DNA from: Mesorhizobium sp. M1D.F.Ca.ET.043.01.1.1
GTDB taxonomy: Bacteria > Pseudomonadota > Alphaproteobacteria > Rhizobiales > Rhizobiaceae
Direction: 5' to 3'
Length of the DNA: 64,000 nucleotides
NCBI RefSeq assembly: GCF_003952385.1
Contig: NZ_CP034444.1
Span: 6,585,001 to 6,649,000, forward strand
In this document: piece by piece, positions 7,882-16,631 of the stretch
Layout of the letters: each line of letters opens with the position of its first letter
Numbering within the stretch: position 1 is the first letter of the stretch
Translations under genes and position numbers: made by a program
Notes under the pieces: generated by a model
The model's database searches: none
Told to the model about the DNA's origin: nothing
Seen by the model: the letters and a program-made list of their open reading frames with translations, nothing else

Positions 7882-8322
7882 ATGTTTGTCTTGAGATCGA
7901 CGGTCAGCAAAGCCGAGGATGCCGCGACTGCCTTTGCCGATGCCTGGAACCGGCACGATATGGGTGACCTCGCGGCGCTGTTCTCCGAAGATGCCAATTT
8001 CGTCAATGTCGTAGGCATGTGGTGGAAGAGCCGTAGCGAGATCGAAGGGGCGCACCGCGCGACCCATGAAACCATGTTTCGTGAAAGCCGATTGGACGGT
8101 GACGTCTCCTCCGTTGTTGAGCTGGCTCCCGATCTAAGATCCGTCCACTATACCTGGACACTGACCGGCGCATCTGCACCGGACGGCTCACCCGCCGGAA
8201 CCCGGCAGGGGATCCTGCTTCTGATCGTGAAGAAAGAACAATCGGGCTGGCAAATAAAGGTGGCTCAGAACACGGATATTGTTCCGGGCATGATTGCTCC
8301 GCCTTCAAGCGCAAAGAGATAG
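7882..8322 (+). CDS. SgcJ/EcaC-like NTF2-fold protein
   Basis: A 146-residue protein of the SnoaL-like/NTF2 superfamily, SgcJ/EcaC type. It shows the usual pattern of a helical start (FADAWNRHDMGDLAALFSEDANFVNVVGMWW), then the family RSEIEGAHRATHETMF and strands ending in WQIKVAQNTDIVP. Members form a cone-shaped pocket and include steroid isomerase-like and polyketide-tailoring proteins, but many have no known substrate. It is a single gene between a J-domain protein and an aldo/keto reductase on the same strand, with more than 100 bases on each side, so it may be transcribed alone. Confidence 0.85.
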   Translation: MFVLRSTVSKAEDAATAFADAWNRHDMGDLAALFSEDANFVNVVGMWWKSRSEIEGAHRATHETMFRESRLDGDVSSVVELAPDLRSVHYTWTLTGASAPDGSPAGTRQGILLLIVKKEQSGWQIKVAQNTDIVPGMIAPPSSAKR

Positions 8323-8531
8323 TCACGCCAACCGGACCTGAAGGCCAAAGCCGCGCCTCGCCGACGCGTTCGGCAAAAGGCGTCCGCGTCAGGCGCATCG
8401 CTACCGGCGAGGAAGCCGTAGATTCAAACTGAGACCGGGGGCGATAGGGCTTGGAGAAGCTCCGGCCTGTGCTTTATGCTTGAACTTCCTCCCCGCGCAG
8501 CCCGCGCGAAACCTCCCGCCGGAGACATTCC

Positions 8532-9599
8532 ATGCAAAAACGCCGCCTCGGTCGGACCGACCTCCTTGTTTCGCGAATCTGCCTGGGCTCGATGACCTGG
8601 GGCCAGCAGAACAGCGAGGCCGAAGGCCATGCGCAGATGGACCTAGCCTTTTCACGCGGGGTCAATTTCATCGACACTGCCGAGCTCTACTCGATCCCGC
8701 CCAAGGCGGAGACGCAAGGGCGGACCGAGAGGATCATCGGCAGCTGGATGAAGGCGAAGGGAAACCGCGACAAGGTCGTGATCGCCTCGAAAGTGGTCGG
8801 CCGCACCGCCAACACCTGGTTCCGCGGCGACCGGCCATCCAAGCTGGTGCGTGCCGACATCTTCGATGCGATCGAGAAGTCGCTGGCCAAGCTCGGCACG
8901 GACTACATTGATCTCTATCAGATCCATTGGCCGGATCGGGACATCCCATGGGGATCGAACCCGACGCGCGTCGGCACGGCAGCCCGGCGCGCCGACGCCG
9001 ACGGCGCCCCGGCGGGCGAGACGCCGATCGCCGAAACGCTCGCCGTCTTCGAGGAACTGGTGAAAGCCGGCAAGATCCGCCATCTCGGCCTGTCGAACGA
9101 AAGCTCGTGGGGCGTGATGCGGTTCCTCGCCGAGTCCGACAACGGCATCGGCCCGCGCGTCGCTTCGCTGCAGAACGCCTACAATCTGGTCAACCGCACC
9201 TTCGAGGTGAACCTGGCCGAGGTCTGTGAGCGAGAGCAGGTTGCCTTCCTTCCATATTCGCCGTTGGCGCAAGGCTATCTGACCGGCAAATACGACCATG
9301 GCGCTCGGCCGCCAGGCTCGCGCTCGCAGCTCTTCAATCGCGGCCAGCGCTACGAGACGCCGAACGCGGCGGAAGCGCTGCTCGAATACAATAGGCTGGC
9401 GCGCTCCTTCGGCATGGAACCGGCGCTCTTCGCCAACGCCTATGTGTCGAGCCGGCCGTTCGTGACCGCAAACATCGTCGGCGCCACCAGCGTCGCGCAG
9501 CTCGATATGGCGCTGTCCTCGGCCGAGGTCTCCTGGACCAACGAGATGCAGAAGGCCGTCGACGCCATCCACCAGCGCGTCGGCAACCCATGCCCCTGA
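8532..9599 (+). CDS. Tas-like aldo/keto reductase
   Basis: A 355-residue NADP(H)-dependent aldo/keto reductase, closest in layout to E. coli Tas. Catalytic tetrad candidates: Asp and Tyr in NFIDTAELYSIPP (near residue 51-63), Lys in VIASKVVGR and His in YQIHWPDRD. The opening block LGRTDLLVSRICLGSMTWGQ and the C-terminal NIVGATSVAQLD are typical of the family. It probably reduces a carbonyl compound in the cytoplasm; the substrate is not predictable. A GGAG lies 8 bases before ATG 8532. The next gene begins 38 bases downstream and is likely co-transcribed. Confidence 0.92.
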   Translation: MQKRRLGRTDLLVSRICLGSMTWGQQNSEAEGHAQMDLAFSRGVNFIDTAELYSIPPKAETQGRTERIIGSWMKAKGNRDKVVIASKVVGRTANTWFRGDRPSKLVRADIFDAIEKSLAKLGTDYIDLYQIHWPDRDIPWGSNPTRVGTAARRADADGAPAGETPIAETLAVFEELVKAGKIRHLGLSNESSWGVMRFLAESDNGIGPRVASLQNAYNLVNRTFEVNLAEVCEREQVAFLPYSPLAQGYLTGKYDHGARPPGSRSQLFNRGQRYETPNAAEALLEYNRLARSFGMEPALFANAYVSSRPFVTANIVGATSVAQLDMALSSAEVSWTNEMQKAVDAIHQRVGNPCP

Positions 9600-9637
9600 C
9601 CGGCAAATCATAAAGCAACGACAAAGGGATGGAGACG

Positions 9638-10906
9638 ATGGCGAACTTTCCGATCGAGGCTGTGCGCGGCAAATTCCCGGCGCTCTCGCTGACGGACAAA
9701 GGCCGCCGCCGCATCTACCTCGACAATCCGGCCGGCACGCAGGTGCCGCAAGCGGTGGCCGATGCGGTGTCGCGCTGCCTGCTCGCGACCAATGCCAATC
9801 TCGGCGGCTTCTTCGAAACGACGGTCGCGGCACAGCGGGTGGTCGATGAGGCTCACGCGGCGATGGCCGATTTTCTCGGCGCGGCAAGCGTCGAGGAAAT
9901 CATCATCGGCGCCAACATGACGACGCTGACCTATCACATGTCGCGCACGCTCGGCCGGACGATGAAGCCCGGCGACGAGATCATCGTCACCCGCATGGAT
10001 CATGAGGGCAATGTTTCGCCCTGGCTGCAGCTTGCCGAAGACCTTGGCCTCGTCGTGCGCTTCCTGCCGTTCGACGAAAAGAGCTGGCAGCTCGAGGAAG
10101 CGGCCCTGCGGGCGCTGCTTTCGGAAAAGGCGCGGCTTGTGGCGCTGAATTACGCCTCGAACCTGACTGGCTCGATCAACCGCGTGCAGGCGCTTACGGC
10201 GATCGCCAAGCAGGCCGGCGCATTGGTCTATGTCGATGCCGTGCAGTTCGCGCCGCACGGGTTGATCGACGTGCAGGCGCTCGGCTGCGATTTCCTGGTC
10301 TGCTCCGCCTACAAGTTCTTCGGGCCGCATATGGGCATATTGTGGGGCCGCCGCGGCGTCATTGACGGGCTGAAACCCTACAAATGCCGCTGCTCGTCCA
10401 ACGGCCTGCCGGAACGGTTCGAACTCGGCACGCCGCAGATCGAGCTGATGGCCGGATTGACCGCTGCCGTCGACTATTTCGCCGATCTCGGCGCTGCGGC
10501 CGGCGAGGGCGGCTCGCGCCGGCAGCGGGTCGCGAAAGCCTTCGAAGTGTCGATCGCTTATGAAAACGCGCTGGCCCGGCGGTTGATCGAAGGCCTGTCG
10601 GACATCAAAGGCCTGACTATTCGCGGCATCACCGATCCGGAGCGCCTCGGCGAGCGCGTGCCGACAGTCTCTTTCACGGTCGAAGGCATCGCGCCGGAAA
10701 CGATCGTGCGGCAGATGAATGCCGAAAACATCTTTGTGTGGTCGGGACACAACTACGCATGGGAGATTGTCCACCAGCTCGGCATCCCGCCGGAGCAGGG
10801 CGTCGTGCGCATCGGCATCGCGCACTACAACACGGCGGCCGAGATCGACGAGACGCTGGAGAGCGTGCATCGCGTGATCGCGATGCTGAGGCAGCAGCGC
10901 GCCTGA
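9638..10906 (+). CDS. Cysteine-desulfurase-like PLP enzyme (VC1184 type)
   Basis: A 422-residue fold-type I, class V aminotransferase-family protein like the VC1184 group annotated as cysteine desulfurase-like. The PLP lysine is in CSAYKFFGPHMG (about residue 227) and the phosphate/Schiff-base neighbourhood includes VYVDAVQFAPHG. The start ATG at 9638 is preferred over 9629, which has no room for a ribosome-binding site. The true IscS/SufS catalytic-Cys loop is not obvious (CRCSSNGLPERFELGTPQ lies in that region), so desulfurase activity is uncertain; a beta-lyase or other PLP reaction is possible. It follows the Tas-like reductase by 38 bases. Confidence 0.88.
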   Translation: MANFPIEAVRGKFPALSLTDKGRRRIYLDNPAGTQVPQAVADAVSRCLLATNANLGGFFETTVAAQRVVDEAHAAMADFLGAASVEEIIIGANMTTLTYHMSRTLGRTMKPGDEIIVTRMDHEGNVSPWLQLAEDLGLVVRFLPFDEKSWQLEEAALRALLSEKARLVALNYASNLTGSINRVQALTAIAKQAGALVYVDAVQFAPHGLIDVQALGCDFLVCSAYKFFGPHMGILWGRRGVIDGLKPYKCRCSSNGLPERFELGTPQIELMAGLTAAVDYFADLGAAAGEGGSRRQRVAKAFEVSIAYENALARRLIEGLSDIKGLTIRGITDPERLGERVPTVSFTVEGIAPETIVRQMNAENIFVWSGHNYAWEIVHQLGIPPEQGVVRIGIAHYNTAAEIDETLESVHRVIAMLRQQRA

Positions 10907-10923
10907 GGGTTGTTCGTTTTTAC

Positions 10924-10967
10924 GCAATTCCGGACGGAAAACCGCTTCACACTTTTCCTGGAATTGC
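10924..10967. repeat. Imperfect hairpin repeat (GCAATTCC family)
   Basis: Arms GCAATTCC (10924-10931) and GGAATTGC (10960-10967) enclose a second imperfect pairing of GGAAAA with TTTTCC. It lies between the convergent PLP-enzyme and deacetylase genes and may end their transcripts. From memory, near-identical elements are widespread in Mesorhizobium intergenic regions; this should be treated as recall rather than something shown here. Confidence 0.6.
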
Positions 10968-10969
10968 TT

Positions 10970-11998
10970 CTAGCGCTGCTTACCGCCGAAGCCGGTCAGG
11001 AAAGCGGTGAGGTTGTCGCCCAGCGCATCGCAAAGATAGCCGCCTTCCTGGACGATGACCGTCGGCAGGCCCAGCCCGGCGATCGCCTCGCCGATACGCG
11101 AGAAGCCAGGCGTCGTCACCGACAGGCCGCCGAACGGGTCGCCTTCGAAGGCGTCGAGACCGAGCGCCACCACCAGCGCCTCCGGCGCGAAGGCGCGGAT
11201 GCGCCGGAAGGCGGACGCCAGCGCTTCGAGGAACGCCGCGTCGCCGGATTTGCGCGGCAGCGGCAGGTTGAGGTTGTAGCCGAGGCCGGGGCCTTCGCCG
11301 CGCTCGTCGGCATGGCCCCAGAAGAAGGGATAGAAGCGTGTCGGATCGGCATGCAGAGAGACGGTCAGCACGTCGGGCCTGGCGTAGAAAATCCCTTGCG
11401 TGCCGTTGCCGTGATGCAGGTCGACATCGAGGATTGCGACGCGCGCGGCGCTCTTTCTCAGAACCTGCGCCGCGACCGCCGAATTGTTGATGAAGCAGAA
11501 GCCGCCGGCAACGTCGGCGAAGGCGTGGTGGCCGGGCGGGCGGCAGAGCGCATAGACCGAAGGCGCGCCGCCGATCAGCGCCTCGGCGGCCTCCACCGCG
11601 CTCCAGGCGCTCCACAGCGCGCTGTTCCAGGTTTCGGCCGAGATCGGGCAGGCGGTATCGGCCATGTGATAGCCGGCCTGGCCGACCGCCGAGGCCGGAT
11701 AGGAGCCGCCACGCGCAATCGGGTGGATGTTGGGAATGACTTCCGCCGAGGCGCCTTCGATGCGCTGCCAGCGCGCGAAGATGTGCTCGAGGAAGTCGAG
11801 ATATTCTGGTGAGTGCACGGCAGCGATCGGCCCGAGGCCATGATCCTTCGGCCGTTCAACCGTCAAGCCCGCCGCTCTTGCGCCGGCTAACAGTCTCTCG
11901 ACGCGTTCCGGCTTTTCCGGGTTGGGTTGGGGTGCGCCGCTGGAGAGGAAGGCCTTCGGGTCGTGGCGCTTCTGTTCCTCGGCATAGAAGGCTTTCAT
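10970..11998 (-). CDS. Histone-deacetylase-family amidohydrolase
   Basis: A 342-residue zinc amidohydrolase of the HDAC/AcuC/acetylpolyamine amidohydrolase family. The catalytic and metal sites are visible: CRPPGHHAF (paired His), ILDVDLHHGNGTQ (Asp and His zinc ligands) and GLDAFEGDPFGGL (second Asp ligand). Bacterial members remove acetyl groups from polyamines or other acetylated amines. It is the last gene of a five-gene minus-strand set and overlaps the upstream GNAT acetyltransferase gene by 4 bases. The pairing of an acetyltransferase with a deacetylase suggests amine acetylation and deacetylation as part of one pathway; substrate unknown. Confidence 0.92.
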   Translation of the reverse strand: MKAFYAEEQKRHDPKAFLSSGAPQPNPEKPERVERLLAGARAAGLTVERPKDHGLGPIAAVHSPEYLDFLEHIFARWQRIEGASAEVIPNIHPIARGGSYPASAVGQAGYHMADTACPISAETWNSALWSAWSAVEAAEALIGGAPSVYALCRPPGHHAFADVAGGFCFINNSAVAAQVLRKSAARVAILDVDLHHGNGTQGIFYARPDVLTVSLHADPTRFYPFFWGHADERGEGPGLGYNLNLPLPRKSGDAAFLEALASAFRRIRAFAPEALVVALGLDAFEGDPFGGLSVTTPGFSRIGEAIAGLGLPTVIVQEGGYLCDALGDNLTAFLTGFGGKQR

Positions 11999-12510
11999 CG
12001 TTCTTCCTCCGGCGCGTCGGCAAAGGCGAAGAAGGCCTCGCCGACGATCTTCTGCACCTGCTCGTAGCTCGACCAGGCAATGCCGAGCTTTTCATAGAAG
12101 GCCTTGGCGGTCTCGTTGTCGGTGTCGACGGAGAGCCTCAAGTAGACGCCGCCGGCCGCACGGCATTCCTTCGCGACGCGCCGCAGCAGCTTTTCACCGA
12201 TGCGGCGGCCGCGAAAGCGATCCTCGACATAGAGGTCCTGCACGAAGACGCCCGGACGGCCCATCCAGGTCGAGAAGATCGGGAAATGCAGGCAGAGCCC
12301 GGCGAACTCGCCGCCGACCTCGGCGATGAGCGTCGAAAAGGCAGGGTTGGCGCCGAAGCCGTAGCGGCGCAGGTCATCGGGCGTCGAGGTGACTTCCTGG
12401 TGCGCGCCGATATGGGCGCCGAGGCGCAGCAAGGCGGCATGGATGGTCTCGACATCGTTGACGGTGCCGGAACGGATGATAGTGTCGGCGGGTCGGGTGT
12501 CCTGCCGCAT
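11995..12510 (-). CDS. GNAT family N-acetyltransferase
   Basis: A 171-residue GNAT acetyltransferase. The acetyl-CoA-binding motif A is at about residues 104-120 (VEDRFRGRRIGEKLLRRVAKE, with the R.x.x.G/A signature RGRRIG), preceded by the strand GVFVQDLYV and followed by YLRLSVDTDNETAKAFYEKLG. The layout is that of diamine/small-amine acetyltransferases (SSAT-like), but the substrate is not fixed by sequence. It overlaps the HDAC-like gene by 4 bases and lies 3 bases after the DUF523 stop, so it is clearly part of the same transcript. Confidence 0.9.
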   Translation of the reverse strand: MRQDTRPADTIIRSGTVNDVETIHAALLRLGAHIGAHQEVTSTPDDLRRYGFGANPAFSTLIAEVGGEFAGLCLHFPIFSTWMGRPGVFVQDLYVEDRFRGRRIGEKLLRRVAKECRAAGGVYLRLSVDTDNETAKAFYEKLGIAWSSYEQVQKIVGEAFFAFADAPEEER

Positions 12511-12513
12511 CGA

Positions 12514-13023
12514 TCAAGCCCCAGGGCCGGCAGGATCCGCGCCGGTCAAAAGATCATCAAGCTCGCCGATCCTGTCTTCCGAGAAGACACGAATGCCGTT
12601 TTCTTCGAGCAACGCGGTGGTTGTGCCATGGCCCGCAAGGCGCTTTCCTAAGAAACTCCCGTCATAGATAAAGCTGCTGCCGCAGGATGGGCTGCCGTCC
12701 GTCAGTACGGCGTAGCGGCATCCTGTTTCGCGCGCGAGATCGAGGGCGAGCTGCGCGGCTTCACGGTAAAGGTCGGTTACATCGTTGCCTGTTTGCTCGA
12801 TAACTCGCCCCTGACCTTGCAGAACGCCATGACCGTCGCCTCCACCTTGAATTTCGGCCGGAGGGCGCGGCGTGGAGAAACCGGCGGCAACCTCGGGGCA
12901 GATCTGCACGATCCGGCCTTCCAATTGCCACCGAGCAAGGATGGGATGATCGTCAAGTCGAAACGAACCGTTGTAACGTACCTTGCTGCCCAGCAGGCAG
13001 GCCGAGACAAGCACCCTTTCCAT
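12514..13023 (-). CDS. DUF523 family protein
   Basis: A 169-residue protein of the DUF523 family. The family cysteines are present: VSACLLGSKVRYNG at the N-terminus, ICPEVAAG, and TDGSPSCGSSFIYDG near residue 105-118. I start at ATG 13023, which gives the standard N-terminus MERVLVSACLLG. The conserved Cys and the SPSCG loop suggest a metal or Fe-S site, but the family function is not established. It lies within the five-gene minus-strand set, 54 bases after the aminotransferase and 3 bases before the GNAT gene. Confidence 0.9.
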   Translation of the reverse strand: MERVLVSACLLGSKVRYNGSFRLDDHPILARWQLEGRIVQICPEVAAGFSTPRPPAEIQGGGDGHGVLQGQGRVIEQTGNDVTDLYREAAQLALDLARETGCRYAVLTDGSPSCGSSFIYDGSFLGKRLAGHGTTTALLEENGIRVFSEDRIGELDDLLTGADPAGPGA

Positions 13024-13077
13024 ATCGGCTCCTTTGCCGCGTATTGCTGCTCCGAACAACAGAACGCTCCCGGTCCG

Positions 13078-14460
13078 TCAGCCTTCCACCGGCAGGTCGA
13101 GCTCCGCGGCGAGCGCTTCCAAAGAGTCGCCGAGGATTGCCATGATCTCACCGATCTGGTCGCGCGTGACAATCATCGGCGGCGCCACCATGAAATTGTC
13201 GCCGTCGACGCCGCCCTTGACCTTGCGGCCGTAGATGATCAGGCCGCGCGCATAGGCGAGGTCGAGCAGGCGCTGGGTCGCCTTGCGGGCCGGGTCGATC
13301 GGTTTCAGTGTTTCTGGATCAGCGACCATTTCTACGCCAAGGAGCAATCCCTTGCCGCGCACGTCGGCCATGAACGGAAAGCGTTTCGCCAATCCTCTCA
13401 GTTCTTCGATCAGCACATCGCCCATGGCGGCGGCGTTGGCGATAAGGTCAAGCCGGTCCATCTCGCTAAGCACGGCAAGGCCGGCGGCGCAGGCGAGCGG
13501 GTTGCCGGCATAGGTGTGGCCGTGCTGGAAGCCGCCGGAGACGAGCAGCGGCTCGACCAGCCGCATGGGTGCCGCCAGCGCGCCGAGCGGCGCGTAGCCC
13601 GAGCCCAGCCCTTTCGAGAGCGCGACGATGTCGGGCCTGCAGTTCCAATGGTCGCCGCCGAGGAACCTGCCGGTGCGGCCGGCGCCGCTCATCACCTCGT
13701 CATGGATGAGCAGGATGCCGTAGCGGTCGCAGATTTCGCGGATGCGCGGATAGTAGCTGTCGGGCGCGACAAGGGCTGCCGTCGCGGCGCCGCCCACCGG
13801 CTCGATGATGAAGGCGAGAACGCTCTCCGGCCCTTCGGCCTGGATCTTTTCCTCCAGCATGTCGGCATAACGGATGCCGCGCTGCTCCATCGAAAGGTTG
13901 TCGCGGTCGCGCCAGGCGGTTGGCGCCGGGATCGTCGGCATCGCCTGCATCATCGGAAGGAAAGTTTCGGCCAGCGCATCGTCGCCGGTGACGGCAAGCG
14001 AGCCGAGCGTGCCGCCATGATAAGAGGGGAAGCGGGCAATCACCTTCCAACGCTTGGGCTGGCCGGTGGCGACCGCCCATTGCCGGGCGAGCTTGATGCA
14101 GGACTCCGTCGCTTCCGAGCCGCCCGAGACGAAGAAGATGCGATCCATGCCGGACGGCAGCTTGTCGGCGAGCTCCCGCGCCAGTTCTTCCGCCGGCTCG
14201 TTTTCGAAGTGCAGCCGATAGGCAAAGGTGGCCTTGTCCATCTGCCGCTTCATGGCGTCGAGCACATTGCGGTTGGAATGGCCGATATTGGCGACCATCG
14301 GCCCGCTCGAGCCGTCGATGAAGCGGCGGCCGTCCTTGGTCCAGAAATAGATGCCCTCGGCCCGGTCGACGAGCGGCCGGCGCAGGCTGGAGAGATAGAA
14401 CAGATGCGATGGCGGCCGCGCATCGGCGTCGGGCGAGGGTTGAACGGACGGCTTCGACAT
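13078..14460 (-). CDS. Class III (omega) aminotransferase
   Basis: A 460-residue PLP-dependent class III aminotransferase. The PLP Lys is in IVALSKGLGSGYAPLGA (about residue 274), the cofactor-phosphate Asp is in LLIHDEVMSGAGRTG, and the substrate-domain start YFWTKDGRRFIDGSSG is typical. Members use beta-alanine, putrescine, gamma-aminobutyrate or other terminal amines. ATG 14460 is chosen because it follows the upstream dimethylformamidase-like stop by one base, indicating tight coupling. In this setting the amine donor may be released from an amide by the neighbouring DMFase-like or HDAC-like protein; that is inference. Confidence 0.92.
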   Translation of the reverse strand: MSKPSVQPSPDADARPPSHLFYLSSLRRPLVDRAEGIYFWTKDGRRFIDGSSGPMVANIGHSNRNVLDAMKRQMDKATFAYRLHFENEPAEELARELADKLPSGMDRIFFVSGGSEATESCIKLARQWAVATGQPKRWKVIARFPSYHGGTLGSLAVTGDDALAETFLPMMQAMPTIPAPTAWRDRDNLSMEQRGIRYADMLEEKIQAEGPESVLAFIIEPVGGAATAALVAPDSYYPRIREICDRYGILLIHDEVMSGAGRTGRFLGGDHWNCRPDIVALSKGLGSGYAPLGALAAPMRLVEPLLVSGGFQHGHTYAGNPLACAAGLAVLSEMDRLDLIANAAAMGDVLIEELRGLAKRFPFMADVRGKGLLLGVEMVADPETLKPIDPARKATQRLLDLAYARGLIIYGRKVKGGVDGDNFMVAPPMIVTRDQIGEIMAILGDSLEALAAELDLPVEG

Positions 14461-14461
14461 G

Positions 14462-16102
14462 TCAGGTCTTTCCGAGATAGCGGTCGAGAACATTTTTCGT
14501 CACGCGTTCGACCATCGCGTCCTGCCTTAGCAGGCCGGCGACCCATTCGCAGCTTCCGGCATGGAACACTTCGCCCTTGCCGCGCGGGAAGTTGACGATC
14601 ATGCCGTTGCCGCGCTTGACCTTGTCGAGATTGGCGTCGCTCGCCTCGCCGAACAGCGTCTCGGCGGTGAAACGCCCGTCCTCGTCGGTGAGGAACTGGT
14701 CCTCGATCGGGATGTCGGCGCTTTCCTCGACCTGGCTCGCCATGCCGACGGCAAGAACCTGCAAGCCATCCGGCGCGCCACTCTCCGCGGTCGGGTAGGG
14801 CAGACCGCCACGGATCTCGAAATCCAGCCCGTCGACCTCATAGCCATAGACATGGCTGTCGGCGCCGAGCAGGTCGCCATAATAGATGCCGGTGCCGGCG
14901 AAGGCCCAGTGCTCCGGCCGGTAGACCGGGAAGCCGCGGACGCCGCGCGGCGCGCAGCCGCCCCAGCCGGCATACACGCCTCGCGTCGCGTTCAGGCCGA
15001 AGGTGGCGCTCCCCGGGCGGCCGATCTCCGGCGCTTCCCAGGAATTGGTGGCGCGAGTGACGTCGCCGCCGCGATAGGCGGGGTCTTCCGCGCGCGCCCG
15101 GTATTTGTAGCAGACCTGGCGGCGGCCTTCGTCTTCCAGCCTTGTCTGCCACATGAAATTGCCGGCGAAGCGCGCCGCATGGCCGCCGCGCTCGACATAG
15201 GCGTCGACCGCGTCGCGCATCTCCCAGGTCCAGTATTCGTCGTGGCCGACGAAGACGACGCAGTCGTAGCTGTCGAGGATCTCGGGCGAGAAATGCAATT
15301 CGTGCTGGCTGGCGAGATCGACCGCGTAGCCGGCGCGCTCGGCGAAGCGGAAGAAATGGCTATCATAGCTCGCCCAGCCCGAAGAGGCGTATTTCTTCGA
15401 GTGGCCGGTGGCAAAGGCCCATTCCATGTGCGGGTAACAGGGCACGGTCTTCGGCGGCACCGCGACCTCCAGCGGCACGCGCGGCGCGTCCGTTGGCAGC
15501 ACGACGAAACCACGGCACCAGGGGCGCTCAGTCGAAACCATCGTCGCATATTGGTCGCGGTTCGGGCCGGTGATGCCCTGGTAGTGGTTGGAGCCGCCCC
15601 AGGTGTTGTAGGCGAGCCAGGTGCCGGTCGCCGCGACCTGAAGCAGCCGGCCGGGCTTGCGGCCGGGCAGGGGCGCGACGATGAAGAGGTGCTGGCTCTC
15701 GATCGTTCCACCGCCTCGGCCATCAGCGGTAAGCGTCACGCGATAGGCGCCTGACGGCCAGTCGTCGCCGATGCGGAATTGGAACGAGGCCTGCCAGCCG
15801 CAGCCCTCGACCGAGCATTGGTCGGGCGTCTCCTGCCAGCGCGCCGGCAGGCCGGTCTTCTCGAAGACGTTGGTTTCGACCGCTCCGTCCCGGACAATGG
15901 CAATGCTGAATTGGCGCGCCGTTGAGTTCACATGCAGCGTCACCGTCTCGCCCGGCCGATAGGAAAGACGGTCCGAGTAGCACCAGATCTCGCCGCTCGA
16001 GCCATCCATTCCCGGCCATTCGTAATAATGGCCGCGCACCGCCTCGCGGCGCTGCTCCGGCGTCAGTCCGAAATCGGGAAATTCGGTGGTCAACTGCGTC
16101 AA
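14462..16102 (-). CDS. N,N-dimethylformamidase large-subunit-like protein
   Basis: A protein of about 546 residues (562 if the ATG at 16150 is used) similar to the C-terminal part of the beta (large) subunit of N,N-dimethylformamidase. The TTG at 16102 has an AGG about 8 bases upstream and gives a sensible N-terminus, so I prefer it. Features seen: a beta-sandwich-like segment (DRLSYRPGETVTLHVNSTA), then the family core with NTWGGSNHYQGITG, VVFVGHDEYWTWEMRDAVDAY and FAGNFMWQTR, resembling a glutamine-amidotransferase-like fold. DMFase hydrolyses formamides to an amine and formate. No small (alpha) subunit gene lies next to it, so the real substrate is open. First gene of the five-gene set. 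Confidence 0.85.
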   Translation of the reverse strand: MTQLTTEFPDFGLTPEQRREAVRGHYYEWPGMDGSSGEIWCYSDRLSYRPGETVTLHVNSTARQFSIAIVRDGAVETNVFEKTGLPARWQETPDQCSVEGCGWQASFQFRIGDDWPSGAYRVTLTADGRGGGTIESQHLFIVAPLPGRKPGRLLQVAATGTWLAYNTWGGSNHYQGITGPNRDQYATMVSTERPWCRGFVVLPTDAPRVPLEVAVPPKTVPCYPHMEWAFATGHSKKYASSGWASYDSHFFRFAERAGYAVDLASQHELHFSPEILDSYDCVVFVGHDEYWTWEMRDAVDAYVERGGHAARFAGNFMWQTRLEDEGRRQVCYKYRARAEDPAYRGGDVTRATNSWEAPEIGRPGSATFGLNATRGVYAGWGGCAPRGVRGFPVYRPEHWAFAGTGIYYGDLLGADSHVYGYEVDGLDFEIRGGLPYPTAESGAPDGLQVLAVGMASQVEESADIPIEDQFLTDEDGRFTAETLFGEASDANLDKVKRGNGMIVNFPRGKGEVFHAGSCEWVAGLLRQDAMVERVTKNVLDRYLGKT

Positions 16103-16251
16103 TGAACACCTGAAACCAAGATGCCGCCATTGAGACCATTGACCGGCCAAGCGTCAAATGGAAACCATCGGGCCAGCGGCGCCTGGCCTTGGCGATATCC
16201 GGCAAACGGACTATTTCATTGCGAGGCAACGTTTCAACGCCGGGAGCGGAC

Positions 16252-16500
16252 ATGCTGCGCGTGCAAAAGGTCAAGGTCGACGACATCTACGTGCCGACGG
16301 CGCGGCGCAAGACGCTGCATCCCGAGACCGTGCGCCATCTCGCCGAGGACATCCTCGAGAACGGGATGAAGACGCCGATCCAGGTGCGGCACGACGGCAA
16401 GCGCCATGTCCTGGTCGAAGGGCTGCATCGGCTGGAGGCCGCCAAATGGCTCGGCGAGACCGAGATCGACGCCTATCTGGTGCAGGCGCGACGGCACTGA
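16252..16500 (+). CDS. Solitary ParB N-terminal (ParB/Srx-like) domain protein
   Basis: An 82-residue protein consisting of only a ParB/sulfiredoxin-like N-terminal domain: VDDIYVPTARRKTLHPETVR, then ILENGMKTPIQVRHDGK and the nucleotide-site motif LVEGLHRLEAAKWLG (the GxxR-type box of ParB CTPases/nucleases). The helix-turn-helix and dimer domains of chromosomal ParB are absent. ATG 16252 has a GGGAGCGG ribosome-binding site. It is transcribed away from the DMFase-like operon, whose start is 150 bases upstream. Such small proteins occur widely in rhizobia; function is not known. Confidence 0.85.
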   Translation: MLRVQKVKVDDIYVPTARRKTLHPETVRHLAEDILENGMKTPIQVRHDGKRHVLVEGLHRLEAAKWLGETEIDAYLVQARRH

Positions 16501-16631
16501 CTCCGTCCGGTTTGCTGCAATGTCGGCGCGCCTGCATCACGGCAAGCGATCGCATCCCATCAAAGCTTTTTGATTGACGATGAGATGGCGGTCGCTACCG
16601 TGCCGGCATTTCCACAAACCGAGTGATTGTG

